DNA of 64,000 bases, from positions 1 through 64,000 of the forward strand of contig CALIKQ010000058.1 of assembly GCA_938017975.1 (NCBI GenBank), in the 5' to 3' direction. The notes under the pieces are model-generated. The model was given only the letters and a program-made list of their open reading frames with translations. It did no database searches and was not told the DNA's origin. Made by a program: the position numbers and the translations under genes. Positions 46,003 through 54,390 of the stretch are shown piece by piece (the first letter of the stretch is position 1; every line of letters begins with the position of its first letter). Source of the stretch: an uncultured Pseudomonadales bacterium (GTDB taxonomy: Bacteria > Pseudomonadota > Gammaproteobacteria > Pseudomonadales > Azotimanducaceae).

Positions 46003-46836
46003 CTATTCGCCTTGGCTGGGCCGCACACCATTATCGACGGTAATTCGCTGCATCTTTCGGTGCTCGGGCCAGTAATCATTCACCGGCTTATGCTGGGTAA
46101 TCCGGTTATCCCAAAAAGCAACGGAATCAGGCGCCCAGGAAAACCGGCAGGTGTGCTCTGGCAACACAATGTGGTCATATAAGAATGCAAGCAGCTCTTT
46201 ACTCTCTCTTGCTGTCAACCCTTTGATCCGTACGGTAAACAGCGCGTTAACATAAAGACCTTTCACCCCGGACTCAGGATGGGTCACCACAACAGGGTGC
46301 TCGACCGGAGGATTGTCGGCGACCATTTGTGAGAGCCGCTCCTCGCCACCCGGCTCTGACAACGACTCCTTAAAACCGAACCGAAAGTCATGAACCGCGG
46401 TGAGTCCGTTTAAAAAAGACTGCATGGGACCGGACAAGCTTTCGTAGGCCGCGGACAAACTCGCGAACAAAGTGTCCCCCCCGCGCTCAGGGATCTTAAT
46501 ACCATGCAAAATAGATCCCAGGGGCGGGCAGGCCCTAAAGGTCATATCCGTGTGCCAAGCCTCAATTTTTGAGGGGTTCTCGCGATCATTGTCCAAGACC
46601 GTCAACGCAGGAAAGCCGCTGACATGTGGATACGCCTCATGCAATTGGGGCTTACCAAAAGCCGTCGCGAGTGCCATATGGTGTGCAGGCATCATGGGCT
46701 GTTCTCTAAAAAAGAGTACCTGATAATCAAGCAGCGCCTGACGCAACGAACTTAAGTCAGCTGAACTGAGAGGCTGGGTTAAATCAACCTCTGAAACCAT
46801 TCCGCCGATCGCTCCTGAAACGCTTTTGACCTCCAT
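46003..46836 (-). CDS. TauD/TfdA-family alpha-ketoglutarate dioxygenase
   Basis: A 277-residue non-haem Fe(II)/2-oxoglutarate oxygenase. Iron ligands are His95 and Asp97 (AWHTDMTF) and a distal His249 (ITQHKPVNDYW), and an arginine follows for 2-oxoglutarate (Arg264). Related to TauD (taurine) and TfdA (2,4-D); the substrate is not readable. It has no transporter neighbour in close linkage. Confidence 0.9.
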   Translation of the reverse strand: MEVKSVSGAIGGMVSEVDLTQPLSSADLSSLRQALLDYQVLFFREQPMMPAHHMALATAFGKPQLHEAYPHVSGFPALTVLDNDRENPSKIEAWHTDMTFRACPPLGSILHGIKIPERGGDTLFASLSAAYESLSGPMQSFLNGLTAVHDFRFGFKESLSEPGGEERLSQMVADNPPVEHPVVVTHPESGVKGLYVNALFTVRIKGLTARESKELLAFLYDHIVLPEHTCRFSWAPDSVAFWDNRITQHKPVNDYWPEHRKMQRITVDNGVRPSQGE

Positions 46837-47049
46837 GAGACTGGTTCCCTATCAATTATGGATCGCATTAAAAGACGCGTCTGAAAATCCATCGTTGGAT
46901 TCTAAGTCTCAAACTTTCGTCAGCCATCTAGTTTATCTGTTGAACCCTGGAGGATAATCTCAGGCGCAGTTCTGGTTTGATGGCAGATGATTCTCCAAGG
47001 ACTTCACCACCTCTATGGCGCAAGATTACGCTCAATGCGCTCGAGCGAT

Positions 47050-47376
47050 CTATTCACCCCCTCCGCCGCTATCACCTCCACCACCATCTACGGCCCCGGC
47101 GACGTGAGTGTATTGACCCTCTGAGTCGACATGGCCCCGACCACCTGCAAACCAAAGTACCGCGCCATCCGCCGCAACAGTCCCCGTGACCTTTTGGTGA
47201 CCACAAACCTTACAAACCCGATAAGCCTCAGCCAATGCTTTATTAAAGCCCTTGTTTGCCGAAAAACCAAATGACAGAGAACCACACCGATCACAACGCT
47301 GCGAGAAAGCCACAACCAAAAGAATAATTACAAGTAACGCAATACAGATACCCAAAAACGGTAAAAAATCATTCAT
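47050..47376 (-). CDS. Hypothetical membrane-anchored zinc-ribbon protein
   Basis: A 108-residue protein: N-terminal transmembrane helix (residues 4-24), two CxxC pairs (Cys28/Cys31 and Cys55/Cys58) expected to bind one zinc, then a Gly-rich tail ending GGGGDSGGGGE. No named family is recognised. Context gives no role. Confidence 0.55.
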   Translation of the reverse strand: MNDFLPFLGICIALLVIILLVVAFSQRCDRCGSLSFGFSANKGFNKALAEAYRVCKVCGHQKVTGTVAADGAVLWFAGGRGHVDSEGQYTHVAGAVDGGGGDSGGGGE

Positions 47377-47500
47377 TTTGCTTTACGTTCTTCCAGATGC
47401 AGTCCGGATTGACCCACTCCACGCTCCAACAGCGTTTAAAGGCAAATAGAAACAACTCCTTTTGAGCTGTATTGCCAAACGTCAAAGATTCGACGCTAGA

Positions 47501-47674
47501 TTATTCCGGTACGGCTTCGAGAATCGCCATCAAGCGCGCCGTTTTAGATTCGAGTTCAACCACCAGCTCTTTCGCTTTATGCGTCGATAGGGCCACAACC
47601 CGGTTTGGACCCAACTTTTTGAGTCCCGCCGCAATCTCAGCGACCTCTGCTTTCGCTTCTCCAATTTGACTCAT
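47501..47674 (-). CDS. Small hypothetical protein, 57 aa
   Basis: A helical, Ala/Glu/Lys-rich protein (MSQIGEAKAEVAEIAAGL...). The ATG at 47674 has an AGGGTGAAG site, so it is preferred over an upstream in-frame ATG at 47731. No family is recognised. Confidence 0.5.
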   Translation of the reverse strand: MSQIGEAKAEVAEIAAGLKKLGPNRVVALSTHKAKELVVELESKTARLMAILEAVPE

Positions 47675-47785
47675 CTGCTTCACCCTGTATATTGCCGAAG
47701 GCGCGAATGATAACGCACTTGTCAGCTGCATTCATCTCAGAGCCAATATCATCAGGCTTAAAGTATAGGACTCAGAGCATCTAAC

Positions 47786-48064
47786 ATGACCAACGCTATC
47801 CTCAAAACTGAGCATCGCGGCGCTCTCATAGCGCTCCATTACGAGGTAGCAGGCGCTGCAAAGCTGTACATCAATGGTCTGCTGAGAGCTCAGGCCAATG
47901 GCCATGCTGATCTGAACCTTGAAAGCGTAGTTCAGACCGACTACGAATGGCACGAACAGGTTGCAGGCCATTGTGTTCTGACCTCCACCGGGGTCAATCT
48001 CACCCTTTTTATGTCGAAAACTCTGATTGCCACAAAAGACTTCTCTTTGGGAGGCGCCTTGTGA
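47786..48064 (+). CDS. Hypothetical protein, 92 aa, coupled to a flavoprotein
   Basis: A mixed alpha/beta small protein without signal peptide or membrane segment. Its stop overlaps the GTG start of the downstream flavoprotein by four bases (GTGA), which argues that it is a translated gene. The upstream ribosome-binding site is weak (AGGAC is too far from the ATG). I do not recognise a family. Confidence 0.6.
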   Translation: MTNAILKTEHRGALIALHYEVAGAAKLYINGLLRAQANGHADLNLESVVQTDYEWHEQVAGHCVLTSTGVNLTLFMSKTLIATKDFSLGGAL

Positions 48065-48651
48065 CCGACATTATTGATGAACTCCGCAAACATCGCTCTG
48101 AAGCCTTCACTGCACAGGATAGCAATGCACCGGTCTGTTTTTTGGCTACCACTGACCCTCACGGACAACCCCAAGTGCGCACGCTGGTGCTCCGAGAGAT
48201 TAACGACACCGATCTCACTCTGTTTATCAATGCAAGCAGCCCAAAATGGGAGCAGCTGCAAAGCAACCCACAATGTCAGGTCTTACTTTGGTACGCTACA
48301 TTGAACCTTCAATACCGAATTACGGGCATAGCCGAGGCCTTACCGGCAAGCGCGATCACGAATAACTGGCACAAGCGACCTCATCGAGCAAAAGTGCTGG
48401 ATTATTTTTATGACACGGTAGCGCCGCAAAGCGCGACCATGGCATCGCGAGACGCACTGCTTGAAAGTTTTGAAGCGATCAATCGGACGCGCGCCCCCGG
48501 GGAAATGCGACCCAGCGTAGCCGCACTTGCAATTCGTGTTCAACTAGCGCGAATCGAGCGGCTTGATTTAACCGAGGATGGCTTACCGCACATTCGTCAA
48601 CAGTTCGATTTGAGCGATACCGGATGGTCAGAGACGACTCTGGTCCCTTAA
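48061..48651 (+). CDS. Pyridoxamine-phosphate-oxidase-family flavoprotein
   Basis: A 196-residue FMN-binding split-barrel protein. The N-terminal core (ATTDPHGQPQVRTLVLREI, LTLFINASSPKWEQLQSNP) is that of the PNPOx superfamily. The C-terminal pyridoxamine-binding block is shortened and ends WSETTLVP rather than the usual PdxH terminus, so PdxH activity is uncertain; it may be an Alr4036-type or other FMN protein. The GTG start overlaps the upstream stop. Confidence 0.82.
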   Translation: MTDIIDELRKHRSEAFTAQDSNAPVCFLATTDPHGQPQVRTLVLREINDTDLTLFINASSPKWEQLQSNPQCQVLLWYATLNLQYRITGIAEALPASAITNNWHKRPHRAKVLDYFYDTVAPQSATMASRDALLESFEAINRTRAPGEMRPSVAALAIRVQLARIERLDLTEDGLPHIRQQFDLSDTGWSETTLVP

Positions 48652-48777
48652 TTTATCGATTCTTCTAAATTTTCTTTGACACGTCTCTGCTTTCCACCTA
48701 CATTTGGCGGTGAACATTGATGCGCAGACGTTCTGACCAGGGGGAACCTCCCGCGCTCCTTTAAATACCCTGACCGC
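48652..48777. other. Intergenic flank upstream of the RNA-like locus
   Basis: No ORF. It must carry the promoter of the locus that follows if that is a separate transcript, but no good -35/-10 pair with normal spacing was found. TAAATA at 48763-48768 is the best -10 candidate. Confidence 0.25.
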
Positions 48778-48812
48778 AAAGGAGGTGATCCCATCAATAG
48801 TCAGTCTATCAA

Positions 48813-48850
48813 GGGAGCCTCCGAGTTAAATTAACTCGGAGTCCGCTCCC
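48813..48850 (+). other. Long hairpin in the RNA-like locus
   Basis: Outer stem GGGAGC/GCTCCC (48813-48818 with 48845-48850), inner nine-bp stem CTCCGAGTT/AACTCGGAG (48819-48827 with 48833-48841), loop AAATT and a TCC bulge. The inner stem overlaps the 3' half of the non-AUG frame. Confidence 0.8.
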
Positions 48851-48864
48851 ATACGTTAAGACAG

Positions 48865-48899
48865 AGCCCCAAAGTGCCTTGGCATTTTGGGGCTTTTTT
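48865..48899 (+). terminator. Strong intrinsic terminator
   Basis: Stem AGCCCCAAAGTGCC/GGCATTTTGGGGCT (one G-T pair) with a tight loop, followed by six T residues. The opposite strand has no U tract, so transcription is rightward. Confidence 0.92.
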
Positions 48900-49243
48900 A
48901 TTGTTCGATGATTGGTGCGCTCACCAAGCGTGTCAAAGAGACAACAAACTTACTGCTCCGCAACCTTCTCACTGCGATTATGGGCATTATTTGTGACTGA
49001 TTGTCGCTTCCCCAATTTTGATGGAGTTGCATACCCGTAGCGCTGAACAGGCTACTGATGTTCTAACTAGCCGCCCTGGCTCAAAAAGTTAAGGACCTCG
49101 GGTTCAGGTTATTTCTGCAAAGGCTTCGGCAAAGCCAAGCCCTTACCGGCGCAGGAGGGTTATCAAAGACTATCGTCAAGGAGCGTCATGGATTGCTTTG
49201 ACCTAAAACGCTTGTGCAAGAAACTCAAAACGCCCGATGGCCC
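48900..49243. other. Gene-free region between RNA-like locus and metR
   Basis: No ORF, tRNA, terminator or recognisable regulatory sequence seen. A short GC-rich duplicated segment is not evident. Confidence 0.3.
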
Positions 49244-50188
49244 TTAAAGCTTCGTTGAGGTCGCATCTTTATGACGAATTCGCTTGATGCCCGTGAGGTG
49301 TTTAAAACAAGTGGTCACCGCCGTCTGCAAAAAGTCTTCAACGTAAGGGGCATCGAGTTGCTCAGTTCTCACTGCGGCGTAGAGCTGGCACCACAGCCCC
49401 TTCGGCGAGAGCTTTTTAGCGGACAAAAGCTCGCTCGCTAAATATTCGGTCAGAGCCCAATTTGGTAGACACGCAACGCCTCTTCCACTGGCCACCAGTT
49501 GCACCATCATCGGTGTTAATTCAGCAGTCCGAATTGCTTGCGGTTCAACTTCAGCTGGATCCAGAAATTGAGTAAAAATATCCAGTCGGTCGCGGGTCAC
49601 AGGATACGTAATCAAGGTTTGATCAGCGATGTCCTCTGGTTCGATAAAGGGCTTCTGGCTCAAAGTATGGCGATTAGAAACCGCAAGCATGGCCTCATAA
49701 TGAAACAAAGGTTCATAATGAACGTCAGGCAAGTCGACAGGATCCGATGTAATGACCAAATCCAAGTCTCCCCGTGCAAGCGCCGGAAGAGGCGCAAAAC
49801 TGAAGCCTCCCATCAGGTCTAGCTCAACTTCAGGCCAGTTTGCTCGGTACGTCTCAATACATGGGATCAACCATTGAAAACAAGAGTGACACTCGATGCA
49901 AAGATGGAGGCGACCCGCCTCTCCATTTGAAAGCCTGGCAATATCTCTCTCAGCTGCCTTGAATTCTGGGACCACCTCATCGGCTAACGCTAACAAGCGA
50001 CGACCCGCGCTGGTAAACCTTGGCGGTTTCGTTTTACGGACAAACAGCGTGCAATTTAGGCGATCTTCAAGATCTTTCAGCTGATGGGACAAGGCAGACT
50101 GGGTTAAAAAAAGGCGCTCAGCGGCCTCAACCAAACTGCCGGTCTCGCGAAGCGCTAACAATGTCTTAAGATGTCTCAATTCAAGCAT
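49244..50188 (-). CDS. metR: LysR-type regulator MetR
   Basis: A 314-residue LTTR with an N-terminal winged helix (HLKTLLALRETGSL...TQSALSHQLKDLE) and a periplasmic-binding-protein-like effector domain. Both halves match E. coli MetR strongly (LCIECHSCFQWL, LVITSDP, ITYPVTRDRLDIF, YAAVR), which senses homocysteine and controls methionine genes. The ATG at 50188 is chosen; a palindrome TGAA-N5-TTCA is centred 23 bp upstream. The preceding frame extension overlaps that palindrome. Confidence 0.9.
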   Translation of the reverse strand: MLELRHLKTLLALRETGSLVEAAERLFLTQSALSHQLKDLEDRLNCTLFVRKTKPPRFTSAGRRLLALADEVVPEFKAAERDIARLSNGEAGRLHLCIECHSCFQWLIPCIETYRANWPEVELDLMGGFSFAPLPALARGDLDLVITSDPVDLPDVHYEPLFHYEAMLAVSNRHTLSQKPFIEPEDIADQTLITYPVTRDRLDIFTQFLDPAEVEPQAIRTAELTPMMVQLVASGRGVACLPNWALTEYLASELLSAKKLSPKGLWCQLYAAVRTEQLDAPYVEDFLQTAVTTCFKHLTGIKRIRHKDATSTKL

Positions 50189-50204
50189 AAGTACTTTACG
50201 TAAA

Positions 50205-50217
50205 TGAATTAAATTCA
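50205..50217. promoter_or_regulatory. MetR-type operator
   Basis: TGAATTAAATTCA is a perfect TGAA-N5-TTCA palindrome, the consensus bound by MetR. It is 17 bp upstream of the metR start, consistent with autoregulation. Confidence 0.7.
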
Positions 50218-50218
50218 T

Positions 50219-50532
50219 AGATATAATACCTACTCAGTACTTTAATTCAAATATCCGCCGCTTCTCAAAGTTCAACCCCCCGAGTCTCATCTCAAGAGTC
50301 GCTTTTCTGGTTCGAAATTTATACTATAGCCTCCGCAATTTGGGGTCTTAGCCAGCCGTTTAGGCGAACTTCGACCACAGGCAATCATCGAGGGTTTTCT
50401 GCTTTTCAGGCTTGCATCGATCGTTTAACAGTCGTTAAAAAGGGAGCCGTAGAGAAACTTCTCTGATGGCAGTTAGCAGATGCAAGTCGCAGGAAAAGGT
50501 GCTGGGAAGAATCAAGCAGGACAACATACAAC
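50219..50532. other. Divergent intergenic region between metR and the GT operon
   Basis: No ORF. A TATACT at 50320-50325 could be a -10 for the rightward operon but has no matching -35. The leader to the GT ATG would be about 200 nt. Nothing else seen. Confidence 0.3.
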
Positions 50533-51768
50533 ATGAATATCTGCTTGCTGGGTTATCGCAGTAACCCCTACAGCGGCGGCCAGGGCGTCTACCTAAGACA
50601 TCTTAGCCGCGCCTTGGTGCGAGAGGGGCATCGCGTTGACGTGATTTCCGGACCGCCCTACCCCCAATTAGACCCAAGCGTTCGCCTCATCAAAATCGAA
50701 AGCCTTGATCTCTATAGCGAGGCCAATCAAGCACGCGCCTTTAAACGAAAATATCTGAGCTCGCTGACTGACTTGATTGAATATTTCGACACAATGCTGG
50801 GAGGATTCCCAGAACCGTACACCTTCGGTCGTCGCTTGGTGCGTTATTTCAAATTTCACAAACCCCAGTACGATATTATTCATGATAATCAAAGTCTGAG
50901 TTATGGCGTTTTAACCCTGCAAAAAATGGGTTACCCCATCGTTTCAACCATTCATCATCCCATTACACGGGACCTAGAAATTGCCTTATCCGCTGAGGCG
51001 CAATGGGGAATGCGATTGTTGATTCGACGCTGGCATTCATTTCTTAGGATGCAAAAAAAGGTGATTCGAGAGCTCCAACACCTTGTAACAGTCTCCGAGG
51101 CGGCCCGCCAAGACATCGCTGCCGCATTCGACATCTCAGCAGACCGTCTGCAAGTGGTCCATAACGGGATTGATCTCGATCGATTTAAGCCCTTGCCAGA
51201 CATCCCGCGAGAAACCAATCGATTAATGACAACCGCAAGCGCAGATGCTCCGCTCAAGGGGGTGCATTATCTGCTCAAGGCTCTAGCGCAAGTTGCCAAA
51301 AAAATTCCAACCATCAAGTTATGTCTGTTGGGTCGATTGAAGCCAGGGGGTGAAACAGAAAAATTAATCGACGCCCTTCACGTTCGGGATCTCATCGAAT
51401 TTCATACAGATGTCTCTGATCAACAGATGGTCGAATTATACGCGCGCGCAAGTATCGCCATTGTACCCTCGATCTACGAGGGCTTTGGTTTTCCTGCAGG
51501 CGAGGCCATGGCTTGCGGAGTGCCGGTCATTTCTACCACGGGGGGTGCGTTGCCTGAGGTCATTGGTTCTGCCGGAGACCTTGTGCCACCAGCAGACCCA
51601 GATGCGCTTGCGGTGGCCATCCTTGCGCTGCTCGCCGACCCGAAAAAAATGGCCCATCAAGGCGCGCTTGGGCGATCAAGAATCGAAGATAAATTCCAGT
51701 GGCGAACTGCAGCCAATCAGTTTGTCCAATACTACCAACAGGTTGTTGAGCTAAATCATGTCGCTTGA
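50533..51768 (+). CDS. GT-B-fold glycosyltransferase (GT4-like)
   Basis: A 411-residue cytoplasmic retaining-type glycosyltransferase. N-terminal GGQGVYLRHLSRAL and the C-terminal nucleotide-sugar site with EGFGFPAGE (the E-x7-E motif), APLKGVHYLLKAL and ACGVPVI. Sugar donor and acceptor are unknown. Overlaps the methyltransferase by 11 nt. First gene of a three-gene operon. Confidence 0.88.
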   Translation: MNICLLGYRSNPYSGGQGVYLRHLSRALVREGHRVDVISGPPYPQLDPSVRLIKIESLDLYSEANQARAFKRKYLSSLTDLIEYFDTMLGGFPEPYTFGRRLVRYFKFHKPQYDIIHDNQSLSYGVLTLQKMGYPIVSTIHHPITRDLEIALSAEAQWGMRLLIRRWHSFLRMQKKVIRELQHLVTVSEAARQDIAAAFDISADRLQVVHNGIDLDRFKPLPDIPRETNRLMTTASADAPLKGVHYLLKALAQVAKKIPTIKLCLLGRLKPGGETEKLIDALHVRDLIEFHTDVSDQQMVELYARASIAIVPSIYEGFGFPAGEAMACGVPVISTTGGALPEVIGSAGDLVPPADPDALAVAILALLADPKKMAHQGALGRSRIEDKFQWRTAANQFVQYYQQVVELNHVA

Positions 51769-52507
51769 AACCATTGATCAGCAGTATTTAGGCCTCAAAC
51801 CTCAGGATTTAGTGCTTGATTTGGGCTGCGGTGAAGGCAGGCACACCATTAGCCTCGGGCTTTGCGAGTTCATCACCACCATAGGACTTGATCTATCAGC
51901 AAAAGATTTACGAACCGCAAAAATGCGGCTGAATGATTTTTCGTTCGCAGACCCGCCGGATCAGCTTCCTGTCTGCTTTACTCAAGGCACAGGTGATCAG
52001 CTACCTTTTGCTGACGGCACCTTTGACAAAGTCATTTGCTCTGAAGTTCTTGAGCATATCCACGATTACGAGGCATTTTTAAAAGAAATCAAACGCGTCA
52101 TTCGACCTGGCGGAGTTTTCGCCGTCAGCGTTCCGGCCGCCTTTCCTGAATGGGTCTGCTGGAAATTATCCGATGCCTATCACGAAGTCGAAGGGGGCCA
52201 TGTCCGCATATTTTCGGCCTCCGAACTCAATCATGCCATTGAGCGCTTGAATTTTAAGCGCTATCAATCCCATCGGGCACATGCCTTGCATGTGCCTTAT
52301 TGGTGGCTTAAATGCCTACTTTGGCGTTCAGATCCTCAGCATAAGCTCGTCCAGCTCTACCATCGCTTTTTGGTATGGGATTTGATGGAGAACCCTTGGA
52401 TTTCCCGCTGGCTAGATCGGCTGCTTAACCCTCTTTTAGGAAAATCCATCGTGATGTATTACACCTTTCCGGATCTCAGTCTGAAGCCAGATGAGCCAAG
52501 AAAATGA
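51758..52507 (+). CDS. Class I SAM-dependent methyltransferase
   Basis: A 249-residue Rossmann-fold methyltransferase with motif I DLGCGEG (21-27), GDQLPFADGTFDKVICSEVLEHI and RVIRPGGVFAVSVP. The C-terminal part after residue 160 (WWLKCLLWRSDP) has several aromatic residues that may form an acceptor site. Overlaps both neighbours (11 nt and 4 nt), so it is co-translated with them. Confidence 0.9.
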   Translation: MSLETIDQQYLGLKPQDLVLDLGCGEGRHTISLGLCEFITTIGLDLSAKDLRTAKMRLNDFSFADPPDQLPVCFTQGTGDQLPFADGTFDKVICSEVLEHIHDYEAFLKEIKRVIRPGGVFAVSVPAAFPEWVCWKLSDAYHEVEGGHVRIFSASELNHAIERLNFKRYQSHRAHALHVPYWWLKCLLWRSDPQHKLVQLYHRFLVWDLMENPWISRWLDRLLNPLLGKSIVMYYTFPDLSLKPDEPRK

Positions 52508-53544
52508 ATCAAGCTTACACCCCAAAGGAGCACTTTTCGGCAGACTTTTTGGATAAAACTGCCTACTTTATTTTAAAGACGCAGCGAGCAGACGGGAGTA
52601 TACCGTGGTTCGAAGGTGGCATGATCGATCCGTGGGATCACATCGAGGCCGCGATGGGGCTTGCAGTATGCGGCCACATCGATGCTGCTCGACGCGCCTA
52701 TGATTGGCTGAAACACCATCAAAATCCAAATGGTGGTTGGTACGCTTCTTACTATCCTGATCCATCAAAGAACGATTTAAGAACCGAAACAAATTTTGTG
52801 GCCTACTCCGCGACCGGGATTTGGCACTTATACCTGATCACCAAAGATCTGGAGATGCTCAGCGATTATTGGCCCATGATCTCCCGAGCAATGGACCTGG
52901 TCATTAGCCTACAAGGAGATTATGGCGAGATTTTTTGGTCGATCGATCCAGAAAAGGGCATTCAGCGTGATGCTCTGGTGACCGGATGCAGCTCGATCTA
53001 CCATAGCCTGGGCAGCGCAATCAAAATCGCCAAAGCCCTTGGTCAACCCACCGAATCGTTGCAAGAGACGCACACCGCCCTTGGGATTGCACTCACTCGG
53101 CACCCAGAGGCCTTTGACCGAACATGGGAAAGTAAAGCGCGCTTTTCGATGGATTGGTTCTATCCTGTTCTCTCTGGTGCAATCAAGGGCGATGCGGCCA
53201 TAAATCATATTAACGAACGGTGGGATCAATTCATCGTGGATCAACTCGGCTGCAGATGTGTCAATGATGAGCCTTGGGTGACCATTGCTGAAACCTGCGA
53301 ACTCGTTATGGCCCTAATTGCCATTGGCGATCACAGCAGAGCAAGCGAAATCTATGGTTGGATACACCAGTTTAGAGATACAGACGGCGCGTACTGGACA
53401 GGCTATGTTTATCCAGATCAAGCCATTTGGCCAGAAGAGAAAACCACGTGGACGGCAGGCGCAGTCCTGCTCGCAGCCGATGCCTTAACCCACAAAACAG
53501 ATGCTCACAGTCTTTTCTCCGAGGACAGCCCTTCGAATGCTTAA
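52504..53544 (+). CDS. Alpha/alpha-barrel protein (prenyltransferase/terpene-cyclase-like repeats)
   Basis: A 346-residue all-helical protein with repeats resembling the QW or prenyltransferase/squalene-cyclase type: QRADGSIPWFEGG, QNPNGGWYASYYP and DTDGAYWTGYVYP. It lacks the DxDD or DxxD catalytic motif of classical cyclases, so a (alpha/alpha)6 glycoside-active fold is another possibility. No signal peptide. Its stop is 36 bp before the convergent methyltransferase gene. Not recognised at family level. Confidence 0.65.
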   Translation: MNQAYTPKEHFSADFLDKTAYFILKTQRADGSIPWFEGGMIDPWDHIEAAMGLAVCGHIDAARRAYDWLKHHQNPNGGWYASYYPDPSKNDLRTETNFVAYSATGIWHLYLITKDLEMLSDYWPMISRAMDLVISLQGDYGEIFWSIDPEKGIQRDALVTGCSSIYHSLGSAIKIAKALGQPTESLQETHTALGIALTRHPEAFDRTWESKARFSMDWFYPVLSGAIKGDAAINHINERWDQFIVDQLGCRCVNDEPWVTIAETCELVMALIAIGDHSRASEIYGWIHQFRDTDGAYWTGYVYPDQAIWPEEKTTWTAGAVLLAADALTHKTDAHSLFSEDSPSNA

Positions 53545-53580
53545 GCGCCGCGGCTTGCCTATTTGCGCTGCTATAAAGCT

Positions 53581-54192
53581 TTAAATCTTTTTTAAGATTG
53601 CCAGAGTTTCAACCATCTCAAGCTGTTCATAATGGCCACTTGCAAGTGCCCTCTGATAAATTTCAAAAGGCGGGCGTCCACCATCGTTCGGATCCGGAAA
53701 AACGTCATGGATCAGCAACAAACCGGCTGCAACCACATGCGGACTCCATGTCTCATAATCGGCAACGGCAGCATCCATACTGTGGCCACCATCAATAAAG
53801 ACCAGACCAAGCGGCGTTCTCCAGTGCCGACCTGCCACAGCGGAGGGCGCAACTATAGGCACGACATTTTGCTCAAGATGTGCGCGTCCTAAAGTCGATC
53901 GGAAAGCCCCAAAGGTGTCAAAAACGCCAAGCCGCTCGTCGACCAGCGTTGGGTCGTGATAAGCCTCCCCCGCCTGATGTTCTTCAGAACCTCGGTGGTG
54001 ATCGATGGCGTACAGCGTGTTGTCGGTCGTTTTGCAAGCCGAACCTAAGTAAACCGTCGATTTTCCACAGTAACTGCCGATTTCCAGGCAGGGCCCAAGT
54101 ACGCCGGCCTCAACCCCTCGGTCAAATAAAGCGCGCCCTTCCTCGGGTGCAAGAAAACCTTTGACCGAATCGATATCAATGGGCAGCTGCAT
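53581..54192 (-). CDS. Class I SAM-dependent methyltransferase (Methyltransf_24 type)
   Basis: A 203-residue methyltransferase with motif I LEIGSYCGKST (36-46), AIDHHRGSE, LVFIDGGHSMDAAVADYETW and HDVFPDPNDGGRPPFEIY, the pattern of the class I Methyltransf_24/O-methyltransferase family. The ATG at 54192 was selected over a TTG one codon before. It is directly downstream of the small membrane protein gene. Confidence 0.83.
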   Translation of the reverse strand: MQLPIDIDSVKGFLAPEEGRALFDRGVEAGVLGPCLEIGSYCGKSTVYLGSACKTTDNTLYAIDHHRGSEEHQAGEAYHDPTLVDERLGVFDTFGAFRSTLGRAHLEQNVVPIVAPSAVAGRHWRTPLGLVFIDGGHSMDAAVADYETWSPHVVAAGLLLIHDVFPDPNDGGRPPFEIYQRALASGHYEQLEMVETLAILKKI

Positions 54193-54195
54193 CAA

Positions 54196-54375
54196 TTACA
54201 CAACCGCGAAAATGGTTGCATAGATCAGTGCGCCAGAGACAAGACCGTAGCTCGCGATGTTAGCAAGGACTGACCATTTTTCAGGCTCGTTCAAAGGTAA
54301 CCGCGATCCTAAGACCAACCAGATCAGACAACCCGTAAGCCCTCCAAATACCAAACTGATCAACAACAATCCCAT
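54196..54375 (-). CDS. Small hypothetical membrane protein, 59 aa
   Basis: Two transmembrane segments (residues 2-22 and 36-57) separated by a polar loop (RLPLNEPEKW). It has GAGG upstream of the ATG at 54375. It lies 15 bp downstream of moeA and 3 bp from the methyltransferase gene. No family is recognised. Confidence 0.55.
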   Translation of the reverse strand: MGLLLISLVFGGLTGCLIWLVLGSRLPLNEPEKWSVLANIASYGLVSGALIYATIFAVV

Positions 54376-54390
54376 CACACTTGCCTCAAT

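Larger units (their letters stand above)
48778..48899 (+). ncRNA. Candidate small RNA or micro-ORF with a super Shine-Dalgarno sequence
   Basis: It begins with AAAGGAGGTGATCC (48778-48791), exactly complementary to the conserved 3' end of bacterial 16S rRNA over 14 nt. There is no ATG, and the only GTG is inside the SD. An ATC at 48793 has ideal spacing (7 nt after GGAGG) and opens a 13-codon frame to TAA at 48832-48834, so non-AUG initiation is conceivable. A long hairpin (48813-48850) and an intrinsic terminator (48865-48899) follow. An RNA that binds ribosomes or competes for the anti-SD is an alternative. No family is known to me. Confidence 0.55.

Noticed and set aside
48778-48791. End of a 16S rRNA gene on the minus strand
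   Set aside because: Only the 14-nt end motif matches; flanking sequence is unlike 16S or 23S and no rRNA operon is present.
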